Positions 32,702-43,454 of a stretch of DNA of 64,000 bases are shown piece after piece (within the stretch, counting starts at the first letter, position 1; each line of letters begins with the position of its first letter). The position numbers were made by a program, and so were the translations under genes. The notes under the pieces were generated by a model. The model made no database searches, was not told the origin of the DNA, and saw nothing but the letters and a program-made list of their open reading frames with translations. Origin of the DNA: Erodium maritimum (taxonomy: Eukaryota > Streptophyta > Magnoliopsida > Geraniales > Geraniaceae); NCBI GenBank assembly GCA_963921825.1, contig OY997594.1, positions 43,704,557 through 43,768,556 on the forward strand, read 5' to 3'.

Positions 32702-35700
32702 TGTAATAACCACTTCTGGTCAACGTCAGTCAAACCTGCGAAAAACAGGAAAATTTAAAAATTTTAAGACAGACACTTAACTTAACTTAAATTGACCCCG
32801 AGGGTCATGCCGGACTTAAGTTGACCCCGTTATCGACTAAAATGAGTTACGGGGGACTCAGGGCAACTTCCTGGTCATTTTGGGAAAGATTGATTTTTCG
32901 CTGGAAAAGTCACCCGAGCGACGTTTTGGTCCATTCGAGGACCGTTTTGGACCCGAAAAGCTTAGCCGTCGTCGTAGCGGTCTTAGTTGGGCCGTTTCCT
33001 TGAAGCCCGTCCAGTTTAAATTTTTTTTGGGAAAAGTGCCCGTTCGGGGCCCGAAACGTCCGTTTTTCGCGAATCTGATTGGAAAATATCAACTAGATAT
33101 TTTCCAAAAGGTATGGGACCCACCTTGACACTTGTCAAGTATATGGTGGTGTATTTTTTTTGGAGGGAAAAGGTGTGGTTGGAGAGGGTTGGCCGAGTAT
33201 GGGGTATTAAGGGAGAGAAAGTTAGTTTTGTTGTTAGTTTAATTAAATTAGAAATTAGAAGAGAGGTTTTAGAGAGAGAAGGAGAAGGAGAAGAAGAGAG
33301 AAGAAGGGAGGTTGAGCTAGGGTTTGTGATCGAGCCCTTGGATCGAGTCAAAGCAAAGAGCAATCCCGTTCCCCTCGTTCTCCTCTACGGTAATACCCGA
33401 ACCGATTCTCGTTTTGATTATTTTCAAGAGCTAGGGTTTGGTTATAAACTAAGGCTTAGGGTTGTGTAGAGTGTGGGGAGGTGTTGGAGACGTTTTAGAG
33501 GTGTTTGGGGGTTTAATTTCACGTTTTCCGGTGACCGGAGGCTCGGGAGGAGCTCCGGCCACCGTGGGTGGTGGCCGGCCGGCCATGTGGTGGCTGGCCG
33601 GAGGTGGCAGCAGCCACCACTTGGTGGCCGAGCCCCTCCCTCAAACCCTAGGGTCTCGGCCAAGCCTCTTGGGTGGGGCCCACGTGCTCGGTTGCTCGGG
33701 TTTTAATGTTCGGGTGGTTTAAAACGTCCCCCGGACCACTTTTTCCTAATCGAATCAAAATTTGGAATTAATTTGGAGAAGTTGTAATTAACGGGTTTTG
33801 GGAAACTTTAAACGTTAATTAATTGACTTAGAAGTCGGAATTCAATTCCGTCAAGTGCGTTGGGTTCCTTGAAATATTCTAAGACCGTAGAAACGAAAAT
33901 GGGGGCTTTTGGAGCCCCGGAAGGCAATTAACCAAAACCGGGCAGATTCGCCATGTCGGGCGAATCTGGCCCTTACGGGTCCTTTATCGGCATTATCGAA
34001 TAATTGGGAAGTTTGGGAGTGACCGACATTGTCGGGGTTACGTTTGGGCGTTAAGTATGTAAATTTTTGGTTATTCGTACTAGTTTAAAAGTACTTTAAA
34101 TTTGTGTTCTTTTAGATCGTGCTACGGACCGAGGCAAGGGGAAGCTCGGCGAGTGACTGAGTGTGCTTCGGGTGTTGTTGGAGCGCTTTTGGGATTGTAT
34201 ACGAGGTAGGGAAAAGTAGCCGGATCTCGGCCCTGATTAGGGAAAGTTAATAGTAGAATTGCATGTGACACCGGGGTGTCGTGGGTTGAGTAGATTTATT
34301 TAATTATTAGAAAAGCATGATACGGGATTGTAGCGTTCAAGAGAAAAGCATGTGACACTTAGTAGTGTCGTAGGAACAGAGAACTTAGCGATAATTGAAT
34401 TACTGGAGGCATATGACCATGCCCGGAGGTTGTTTGTGAAACTAGTGATTTTAGGACCGTTGGAGGCATCGAGTATGCCGGAGGTTGTCGTGCGTTTTAT
34501 TTAATTGTTGAGTTTGGGTGGCCTTGAGAGCCTGTATTTAATTGTTGAGTTTGGGTGGCCTTGAGAGCCCGTATTTAATTGTTGAGTTTGGGTGGCCTTG
34601 AGAGCCCGTATTTAATTGTTGAGTCGGGGTGGCCATGAGAGCCGTGTATTTAATTTGGTGTCTTGAGTGGCAGTGAGTGCCCGTGGGGTTGTTGAACCCG
34701 AGTCTTGACTGTTGAGGTGTCTTGAGTGGCCTTGAGTGCCTGTGTGATTGAACTTGCCTGTGATTGTGATTGTGGTTACCTGGGGTGGTGAGTTCTAAAG
34801 GTCGACAGCCTGATCCGACTTAGTGTCGATGAATTGCGAGTTTTAAAGGTCGACAGCCTGATCCGACTTAGTGTCGATGAATTGCGAGTTCTAAAGGTCG
34901 ACAGCCTGATCCGACTTAGTGTCGATGAATTGCGAGTTTTAAAGGTCGACAGCCTGATCCGACTTAGTGTCGATGAATTGCGAGTTCTAAAGGTCGACAG
35001 CCTGATCCGACTTAGTGTCGATGAATTGCGAGTTTTAAAGGTCGACAGCCTGATCCGACTTAGTGTCGAGGAATTGCGAGTTTGAAAGGTCGACAGCCTG
35101 ATCCGACTTCGTGTCGAGGAATTGCGATAGGTCGAACCCTGACCTGATTGAGATTGGTTACTGAGCAGCTGGTGTGCGATCCTTTGTGATCTTGTTTGGT
35201 GTTGTGTCGTTTCGTTCGAGTCCTTGAGGAGGTCGTCGATAGTTGTATTGGGTCTACACTGTTTTTATCGAGTGTCGAGTCTGTTGAGGAAGGTGACGGG
35301 TTGTGGGTCAGTTGGGTACTTGAGTTGGGGACTGTAGTCCCGGTGTTGGGTTTGGTTTTAGTGTTACTGGCTTTTTCTGCTAATTATGCCATAGTCAGTC
35401 TGTTATCCGTGGAGGTGAGCGAACGCTCACCCCTAGCTGCTTTTCCTACAGGTACTGATCACCGGACGGACTAGGTTAGCTCTTGAAGTTCATGGAGCTT
35501 GGAGCGGAGTCTGGTCTTTACTTTTGTTGAGTCTAGTGACGGATGTTGTACCTTGTCCACTTGTTGGGACGTTTTTGTATTGTAAATGCTATTATTTTGA
35601 GAAGTAAATGGAAATGTCAAAGCTTTTATTGAAAACAGGTTTCAAGTGTTCATGTTTTTAAAAGTTCGCGTCCCGAGTTCGGTTCGCTGAAATCGGGGCG

Positions 35701-35705
35701 TGACA
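32702..35705 (+). mobile_element. LTR-T solo LTR inside foldback 2
   Basis: A complete 3004-bp plus-oriented LTR (TGTAATAACC ... GGGGCGTGACA) with target duplication TTTCT (32697-32701 and 35706-35710). It has a GC-rich zone at 33530-33680 with GGTGGCCGGCCGGCC words. Donor-like ACGGTAATACC is at 33387-33397, acceptor-like TTTTAGATCGTGC ends its AG at 34115, GAGGTAGGG is at 34203-34211, a hairpin is at 35414-35431, and TTTTCCTACAG ends at 35451. Confidence 0.94.
34798..35130. repeat. 48-bp minisatellite, 7 units
   Basis: Seven tandem units of 48 bp (GGTCGACAGCCTGATCCGAC, TTAGTGTCGATGAATTGCGA, then GTT(C/T)TAAA). The variable base alternates C,T,C,T,C,T along the array. Each unit has TCGACA ... 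TGTCGA as a short inverted repeat. Confidence 0.93.
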
Positions 35706-35715
35706 TTTCTCCTCT

Positions 35716-36712
35716 ATATATATATATATACGGTTAATTCATAAAATTTATTTTATGGATTGAGTGGGTGCTTAAAATAATTTTAACCTTTTGATATTTG
35801 ATATCAAAATTTCAAATTTGGATACCTAATTTTATTATTTTTTTCTCCTATTTTGAATAAGTAAATCAACACATAAAGTTGCCAAAGTAACCTCTTGTGT
35901 GTAGGTTTATTTATTTTAAAATAACGGGATGTATGTGTTCATTGTTCATGCAGTCAATGCTCGGCCTAAAGGAAGGTCATTGATTGGCCCGAACAATAAA
36001 TACACATGCGGTGATATATGTGAATGATAATTACAGTAACCACTTGTGATATATATTGAACTGTTGATATGTATGTATTTATGTTTATTGATACATATTG
36101 GTACTGTATATTTGATTCATATATCTGATCAGTAAGTGTTGGAAATAATTTCACTTTTGATATTGATATCAAAATTACGATTTAGGGCACTTACTTATAT
36201 TATTTTTGTCCCCTATTTTAAATGAGTAGATCGACGTATAAAGTTGCCAAAGTAACCTCTTGTGTGTAGGTTTATTTATTTTAAAATAACGGGATGTGTG
36301 TGTGTTCATAGTTCATGCGGTCAATGCATCAGCCCAAAGGAAGGTCATTGATTGGCCGAACAATGAATACACGTGTGGGAATGGTGTGTGACGATTGTAA
36401 AGTTTTCATGTGGATAACATATCGACCCAAATGAAGGATATTATTTGACCGAATTTATCGTCAGCACTTGATTTCTACATGCAAGAGTACCACTTATGAA
36501 TTAATGTTTATATCCAAAGATTGAGCATTGATGTAGTGCTAGGTATCTTGGTTGTATGGGCACATCACTTCAGTTGATTGAAAATTGTGTATCACATGAG
36601 AATTGTTTGCTTATTCTTAATGTGTTATAACATGATTTTCAATGTTTGAGCTTATGTATTTACTTGTTCTGCATTGCTAGTTATTGCATCTGATGCTAAT
36701 ATCATTGTCAAC
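35716..36712 (+). repeat. Copia D leader with a two-copy tandem repeat of about 365 bp
   Basis: The block starting at about 35771 (TTTGATATCAAAATT, then TAAAGTTGCCAAAGTAACC, ATAACGGGATGT, GGAAGGTCATTGATTGGCC) recurs from about 36137 with roughly 10% differences. The leader just before gag thus has a tandem duplication. Non-coding. Confidence 0.75.
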
Positions 36713-37400
36713 ATGAATTCAATTCTTGTGTTTAACGGCACAAACATTAAGAGCTGGAACGAGAACATTCTGTTAGTTCTCGGTTGCATGGATCTAGACT
36801 ATGCGATAAGGTTTGAACAACCTGCTTCTCTTATGGAGGAAAGCTCCACTTAGGATAAGGTGAACTTTGAGAAGTGGGAACATTCTAATCGCTTAAGTCT
36901 AATGACGGTCCAACGCAGTGTTCCAGAAACATTTAGGGGCGGTATGGTATATGAGGTCACTGTAAGGAGTTTCCTTCAAGAAATTCAAAGTCGTTTTGCA
37001 AAGAACGAAAAGGCTAAGACAAGCAAGATTTTAGATGACCTTGTCCAGATGAGTTATAAAGGAAAAGAAAACATAAGGGAGTACGTTACGGAGATGTCTA
37101 ACATCGCTTCAAAACTTAAAGGGCCCAAGCTTGATCTATTTGATGACTTGCTTGTGCATTTGGTCCTCATCTCACTTACTGCACACTATGGTCAGTTTAG
37201 AGTTAGCTATAATACTCAGAAGGATAAATGGACTCTTAATGAGTTTATTTCTCATTGTGTGCAAGAAGAAGATAGGTTGAAGCGAGAAAAACTTGAAAGT
37301 GCTCATGTTGCAATGACCTCAATAGGCAACAAAAGAAAGAGGATTAAGGATAAGGTAACTGCAGTGGGAAGTTCACATTTATACTTGACACATGAAAGGT
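36713..37400 (+). pseudogene. Copia D gag
   Basis: Starts MNSILVFNGTNIKSWNEN, the usual Copia gag opening. It continues through LMTVQRSVPETFRGG and IQSRFAKNEKAKTSKIL to FISHCVQEEDRLKREK, the UBN2-type gag core that forms the particle shell. Broken; a fossil. Confidence 0.82.
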
Positions 37401-37469
37401 TACAATCTTTGGACGTTTTAAGTCCTTCAAAGGTGAAGTTGAGAATCAACTAAGCAAGAATATTAAGGT

Positions 37470-37935
37470 TGTCAGATCTGATCGTGGTGGTGTGTACTAT
37501 GGTCAGTATGACGGATGAGGTGAACAACGTCCAAGTCCCTTTGTCAAATTCCTAGAGGAGTGTGGAATCGTCCTGCAATACACAATGCAAGGGAAACCTC
37601 GCATGAATGGTGACGCGGAGAGGCGAAATAGAACTTTTAAGAACATGGTGAGAAGTATTATTAGTCATTCTTCTTTACCAGAATCACTCTAGGGAGAGGC
37701 AATTAAGACTGCAGTATACATACTGAACAGAGTACCTAGTAAAGCAGTAGCTAAAATCCCTTATGAACTATAGGCAAGAAAAAGGCCTAGTATTAGGCAC
37801 TTGCACATTTGGGGTTGTCCAGCTGAGGCGAGGCCTTATAGGCCACGTGAGGATAAATTGGATTCCATAACGGTTTGTTGCTACTTTGCTGGGTATCCTA
37901 AACGGTCGAGGGGTTTAAAATTTTATGATCCATCA
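37470..37935 (+). pseudogene. Copia D integrase
   Basis: VVRSDRGGVYYGQYDG (core region), then VKFLEECGIVLQYTM, a GDAERRNRTFKNMV block, and HIWGCPAEARPYRPREDKLD near 37805-37860, all typical of Copia integrase. Broken. Integrase is cut at 37949 by the L1 and the pol resumes at 47866. Confidence 0.82.
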
Positions 37936-37949
37936 ACTATGTCCTTTTT
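37936..37949. repeat. L1 target-site duplication, left copy
   Basis: ACTATGTCCTTTTT; an identical copy is at 47852-47865. It marks the insertion of the L1 into the Copia D integrase/linker region. Confidence 0.9.
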
Positions 37950-37972
37950 ATTTTCTTTTTTCTTTTTTTTCG
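37950..37972 (-). other. L1 poly(A) tail
   Basis: On the minus strand this is a run of A broken by a few G and one T, directly against the target duplication. It marks the L1 3' end. Confidence 0.85.
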
Positions 37973-38762
37973 ATCAGCAAAGCAATATTATAAATCTCCA
38001 CCCTTTCAAAGGTTGAAAGGAAGGGACAAAGTTCTCTAGCTACAGAGAATACAAAATGAAACCAATAATGGTTACAATACAATTGGGTACAAATTTGCAA
38101 TGAAGTTTTAAAGAGGCTGTAGTAGATAGAGGGGCGGCAGATCACAATTTAGATGACCAAATATTGATGTTGATACAGCTGATTGAGAGGAGATGAGCCC
38201 TTGAATTGTAACCTGAGGTGTTGTAATTGATCTTTAATAGCATCAATCTGAAAATTGTGAATTTAGAGAAGGAGTCCGGGAAAACTTGTGATCCAAGGCA
38301 GCTACTAGAACTTCAATTATCCTCCAATAGCACCTGTGATGGAATGGGATGAGTGAAACCTTGAGAGAAACTGCATATGTGCAATGTTGTGTACTGATGA
38401 CAATAGAGGGTAGCTTGGAAGAGATGCAGATTTCCACTGAAAAAATGCAGCAACAGATTTCCTTTGAAGATGCTCTTCCAAGAACTGATCAAAATTACCA
38501 ATGGAAATCAAGCATGATCAAAAGATAAATGATCAGGCTGTACAAATCCAAGAGAAGGCTGCAAGACAAACAGACAACAACCTGCAACAAAAAGGGACTA
38601 CTAGCCTAGAACTCTACCCACACACAAAAGGAAGAGAGACACCTAAGAACTACCACACACAAAGAGTCATCCGAGGACCAAAACCCACCTCACAAGAAGA
38701 ACCTATAGCCAGTCCTCACCACTCACCCAAAAACCCAGCCCCAACCCAAAACCCCACTGCAA
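37973..38762 (-). other. L1 3' UTR
   Basis: About 790 bp between the ORF2 stop and the A-rich tail. No other element is seen in it. Open frames here on the plus strand (for example at 38501-38836) have no similarity I recognise. Confidence 0.7.
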
Positions 38763-39763
38763 TCAAAGGGAAAGTGTCAAACACTGAAGAGGAGAAATTA
38801 TCCAAGCTTCAAAAGAGTAATGATAGGATGCATTAAAGACTGACCATTCCCAAGAGTAAATCAGGCTTTGAATTTTGGCAAAAAGTACCTTTGGAGAAGC
38901 TTCCACATTATTGAAAACTCTATCATTCCTTGCCAGCCAGATAGACCAACAAGAGAGTTTTAGTAAATTACCCCAAACTCTTACATAGGAGGGTTTGAGC
39001 AAATAGCACAAGGAGCAGAAGAGATTCTTTAAATTACTAGGAACAGCCCAAGAAACCCCCCACCAAGATAAAATAGAACTCCATACTTCCCAAGCCAGTC
39101 TGCAATGAATGAGAATGTGAGCAACATCTTCAAAATCCCATTGATAAGAGGGACAGATCAGTTGATCAAGAGAAAATTCCATTCCTCTTGATTCAAGAAA
39201 GCATCTGGATGGAATTGCATCCAAGCATGCTAGCCAGCAGAAGGCAATAATTTTGGGAGGCACACTAGGGGTCCAAAGGTTTTTGGTCCAGTCAGGAATT
39301 GCAATGCCTTGTGGAGCAAGTAAAGTATACATCCTCTTTACAGAATAATATTTGTCATCAAAATTCCAAGAGAGGGAATAAACCTGATCAAATGGAATAA
39401 CCAAGGCAAGAATAGAAGAAAGCATGGCCCATTCATCTTCCTCCCAACCTCTAAGAGATCTCCTCAAGTTTCGATCCCAATCTTCACCAGACCAAAGGTC
39501 CTCAATAAGACTTGACTTTGAATTTGATATCAAGTAGATACTTGGAAATAGGATCTTAAAACTGATCTCTCCCCACCAAATATCTGACCAGAAGTGAACT
39601 TTATTTCCTCCGCCAAGATTCCAAATGCAGCCCTTGTGTCCAAAAATATCAGTGAACCTTGGATCCAAGGATAAGGAGAGAATCTGACTGAAGAAGCCTG
39701 AAATTCCAGAGTCTGCATAATTTGAAAGGTTCCACTCATTAAGCTCCCAACCATATTTGGCAC
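38763..39763 (-). pseudogene. L1 ORF2 C-terminal region (zf-RVT-like)
   Basis: The minus strand continues ORF2 after the reverse transcriptase thumb. A first frame at 39530-39763 (MPNMVGSLMSGTFQIM) passes by a frameshift around 39600-39670 into a 301-codon frame ending at the ORF2 stop at 38763. The longer part shows SVKRMYTLLAPQG, then VPPKIIAFCWLACLDAIPSR and LICPSYQWDFEDVAHILIHC, which matches the zf-RVT domain found at the end of many plant L1 ORF2 proteins. One cysteine of the usual CPxC pair is a tyrosine here (CPSY). The last part (FCSLCYLLKP to YHYSFEAWI) is typical of the family's tail. Confidence 0.8.
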
Positions 39764-39874
39764 AGATTATTTGTTTCCAAAGAGCCTGGTCTTCAAAGGA
39801 AAATCTCCACCACCATTTTTTGCTAGGAGAGCCAGGTTCATATCAGCAAGTCTCTTAATTCCCAAACCACCCTC

Positions 39875-40635
39875 CTATCTTGATTTACATATTGTGAACC
39901 ACTTGAGTTTACAGAACACTCTTGATTTAGAAGTGTCATGCCATAGGAACCTTTTCTGCCAGCTTTCACAAGATCTGATCACAGCCGTAGGAGCCTTTAG
40001 GACTGAGAAAACATAAAGGGGCGGGGCACTCAAGGTTGATTTTATTAAAGGGATTCTACCACCAAATGAGAGCAATTTTGCCTGCCACAAACCAAGAGAG
40101 TTTTTGAATTTTTCAATAACAGGCTTCCGAGTATTGATCCTCCTAGGATTGGCCGCTAATAAGAAACCCATATAAGGTAGAGGGAGAGATCCAATAGACC
40201 AAGCAAGAGCATCAGCAAAGAGCATAGATTCTTCCTCAGACAGGTTGAAGGGAATTAATGTGGATTTGTCAAAGTTCACATTGAGGCCTGTGGATAGATA
40301 AAAGACAGCCAAGGCTGATTTCAAATTTTCTGCTCCTTGTAGTAAGGCCTTGATGAAGAAGAAGGTGTCATCTGCATATTGGAGATGAGAAATGATAGGA
40401 CCAGTTGAGCCTACTTGAAAGCCAGCAAAATAATTTCCTTGAATACCAGATTTCATGATTTGATTCAGGGCTTCTGCAACTATTACAAAGATTAAAGGTG
40501 ACAAAGCACAACCTTGCCTCAAGCCTCTGAATATTTGAGAGTCATAGCTTGGAGATCCATTAATTAACACAGAAACTGAGGCTCTGAGGCAAGAAGAGAT
40601 CCACATTCTCCAAAGATGACCAAACCCCATTCTAA
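39875..40635 (-). pseudogene. L1 ORF2 reverse transcriptase, C-terminal part
   Basis: The frame carries MWISSCLRASVSVLINGSPS, then FRGLRQGCALSPLIFVI (palm block) and HLQYADDTFFF, where YADD is the catalytic motif. The thumb region with NFDKSTLIPF, LPYMGFLL and LLSFGGRIPLIKSTLS follows. The catalytic residues are intact. The N-terminal side is cut at about 40636 by the solo LTR, and the reading frame seen upstream of 40640 is LTR sequence. The frame ends at a stop at 39875, beyond which ORF2 continues in another frame. Confidence 0.9.
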
Positions 40636-43454
40636 GCAAAAAACAGGAAAATTTAAAAAATTTAAGATAGACACTTAATTGAACATAAATTGACCCCGAG
40701 GGTCTTACCGGACTTAAGATGACCCCAGTATCGACCAAAGTGAGCTCCGGGGGACTCAGGGCAACTTTCTGATCAATTTGGGAAATGTTGACTTTTCGTT
40801 GGAAAAGTCAATCGAGCGACGTTTTGGTCCATTCGAGGACCGTTTTGGATCCAAAAAGCTTAGCCGTCGTCGCAGCGGTCTTAGTTGAGCCGTTTGCTTG
40901 TAGCCCGTCAAGTTTCGTAATTTCTTGGAAAAAGTGCCTGTTCGGGGCCCGAAACGTCCGTTTTTCGCGAATCTGATTGAAAAATATCTAGTACATATTT
41001 TCCCAAAAGGTGTGGGACCCACCTTGCCACTTGTCAAACTAGTGGTGGTGTTAGGTTTTGGGGGGAAAATAAAGATGAGGCTAAGAGGGGGGTTCGGCCA
41101 TGTGTAGAAAGAGAAGTGTTTTTTTCAAAAAAAAGAGAAGTGAGTTAGAGAGGGAAGGAGAAGGAGAAGAAGACAGCTAGGGTTAGGGTTTTGTGTCACT
41201 ATTCACGTCTTCCACCCTTGGATCGTCTCAAAGCTTGGAGATTCACACTCCCATCGTCTCTCTCTACGGTAATCACCAAACCGATCTTCGATTTGTCTTT
41301 TTCTAAAATTATGTTTTGGTTTGAAACTATTAGTTTAGGGTTGTATTGAGGTTGGGGTATTGTTGGAGACGTTTGGAGGTGAAGGGGACGTTTTCCGGTG
41401 ACCGATAGCTTGGGGGGAGCTCCGGCCACCATAGGGGGGTGGCCGGCCGGCCATGAGGTGGCTGGCCGGAGCTAGGGCCGGCCACCACCATGGTGGGCCG
41501 GGCCCATGTGAACCCTACACACCCACGACCAAGGTGGGCCGGGTGGGTCCCACGTGCTCGGGTGCTCGGGTTTTGTGTTCGGGTGGTCTAGAACGTTCCC
41601 CGGATCATTTATCCACAACCGGATCGAAAACTGGAATTAAATTGGAAAAGTTGTAATTAACGGGTTTTAGAAACTTGAAACGCAAATTAAATGACTCGGA
41701 AGTCGGAATTCGATTCCGGCAAGTGCATAGGAATCCTTGAATTATTCTAAGACCGTAGAAACGAAAACAGGAATTTTTGGAGCCCCGAAAGGGCATTTCC
41801 AAAACCCGGGCAGATTCACCATATCGGGCGAATCGGGCCTTTACGGGTCCTTTATCGACAATGTCGAGTAATTGGGAAGTTTGGGAGTGATCGACATTGT
41901 CGAGGTTACGTTTGGGCGTTAAGTTTATTGAATTTCAGTTTATTCCTGCAAGTTTAAAAGTGCCTTAAAATTGTGTCCTTTTAGATCGTGCCGCGAACCG
42001 AGGCAAGGGAAAGCTGGGTGAGTGACTGAGATCACGCCTGGGCTCGTTGGTTGGCTTTTGGAGAACACACACGAGGTAGGGAAAAGTGGCCGGATCTCGG
42101 CCCTGACTAGGGAAAGTTAACAGTAGAAATGCATGTGACACTGGGTGTCGTGGGTTAAGTAGGTTTATCGAATATTAGAAAGGCATGATACGGGAACGTA
42201 GAGAACTTTAGAAATGCTTGTGACACTTAGTAGTGTCGTAGGAGCAGTAAACTTATCGATATTAGAATTACTGGAGGCATATGACCATGCCCGGAGGTTG
42301 ATTGTTTAATTTATGTCTTGGGTGGCCATGAGAGCCCGTACTTTACTGGTTGTGTCTTGGGTGGCCATGATAGCCCGTGTTTTATTGTTGGTGTCTTGGG
42401 TGGCCATGAGTGCCCGTGGGGTTGTTGAGCCCGTGAGTTACCATTGCTGTGTCTTGGGTGGCCATGAGTGCCCGTGGGGGGTTTGTTGAACCCGTGTTTT
42501 ACCGTTGGTGTATTGGGTGGCCATGAGTGCCTGTGGAGTGTTGAACTGGTCTTGTTGCTGTTTGTTGAACCTTGCTTGTGATTGTGATTGTGGGTGCCCG
42601 AGGTTAGTGACCCGACTTCGTGTCGGGAAGTGGTGTGGAATTTGGCTGGCTTACCTGATAGGGATCGGTAAGTTGCGAGCGTTCTTTGGCTAGCCTGACC
42701 CGAGTTCGAGTCTCGGCGGGTTGTGACCGTTTTTAGGAGGTGAGAGGGCAGTTCCCCTTTCGACTAGCTATCGTAAAAGTAGCTCGGTTTATCGCCAACA
42801 GGTCGACCGCCTGGAGCCTGATAGTGATAGGTAAAGCGCGTGGGGTAGGCTCGAGCCCAGCCGGTTAGCAACCGGCACTGAGAAGCTGACAGGAATGCGA
42901 TCCTTTGTGATCTTGTTTGGCGTGCGATCCTTTGTGATCTTGTTTGGTGTTGCGTAGTATTCTGTTGTTTCCTTGGAGGAGGTCGTCGATAGTTTTGTCG
43001 GGTTTACATTACGAGTCCGAGTGTTGAGTCTGTTGAGGAAGGTAACGGGTTGTGTGACAGTTGAGTACTTGAGTTTCGGGATTATATTCCCGGTGTTGGG
43101 TTTGGTTTTGGTGTTACCGGCATTGTCTGCTAAGTATGCCGTAGTCAGTCTGTTATCCGTGGTGGTGAGCGAACGCTCACCCTAGCTGCTTTTCCTACAG
43201 GTACTGATCACAGGACGGACTAGGTGAGCTCTCGAAGCTTGAGGAGCTAGGAGCAGGGTCCGGGTTTTATCTTTTGAGTCTAGTGACGGATACCATGTAC
43301 CTTGTCCATTTGTTGGGACGTTTTTGAGTTGTAAATATTATTTTGATTAACTAAATGGTAATTTCAAAGTGTTTATTCAAAACATGTTTCAAATGTTTTT
43401 ATGATTTTAAATGTTCGCGTCCCGAGTTCGGTTTACTGAAATTGGGGCGTGACA
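40636..43454 (+). mobile_element. LTR-T solo LTR inside L1, 5' tip missing
   Basis: This runs from the ..GCAAAAAACAGGAAAATT block, about 37 bp inside the usual LTR start, to the normal end GGGGCGTGACA. It is 2819 bp and plus-oriented, with all conserved motifs present (donor-like ACGGTAATC at about 41268, GAGGTAGGG at about 42073, hairpin at about 43165, TTTTCCTACAG ending about 43199). No target duplication remains, because the tip and a few codons of the flanking L1 are gone. Confidence 0.88.

Larger units (their letters stand above)
31340..35715. mobile_element. foldback MITE 2 in the Copia D leader, holding a solo LTR
   Basis: The left end (AGAGGAGAAATCTATTGAG, GAACCACTC, ATAGGAATCGTGAGAACC) is mirrored at 32645-32701 plus 35706-35715 (GGTTCTCGCGGTTCCTACG, GGTTCTCACCGGATTTCT, CCTCT). 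TA runs flank it (31328-31338 and 35716-35730). The arms carry the family landmarks TTTCGTTTGAACTCCGA, AACTTGCGCC and ATGAATATATTTTGAAGCACG in mirror order (about 31570-31670 and 32395-32505). The centre (31680-32390) is made of GTTGATAAAA / GAGGTGATAAAA repeats. Without the solo LTR it is about 1.37 kb. Non-coding. Confidence 0.78.

Noticed and set aside
34834-35085. An open frame with a 16-residue repeat (RVLKVDSLIRLSVDEL type)
   Set aside because: It is a translation of the 48-bp minisatellite; unit length divisible by three keeps it open. There is no start context or flanking coding sequence.
34798-35130. Possible CRISPR-like array
   Set aside because: Units are directly adjacent with no unique spacers, inside an LTR, in plant DNA.
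38501-38836. 111-codon plus-strand frame rich in Gln, Lys and Pro
   Set aside because: It is antisense to the L1 3' UTR and the end of ORF2; no family is recognised.
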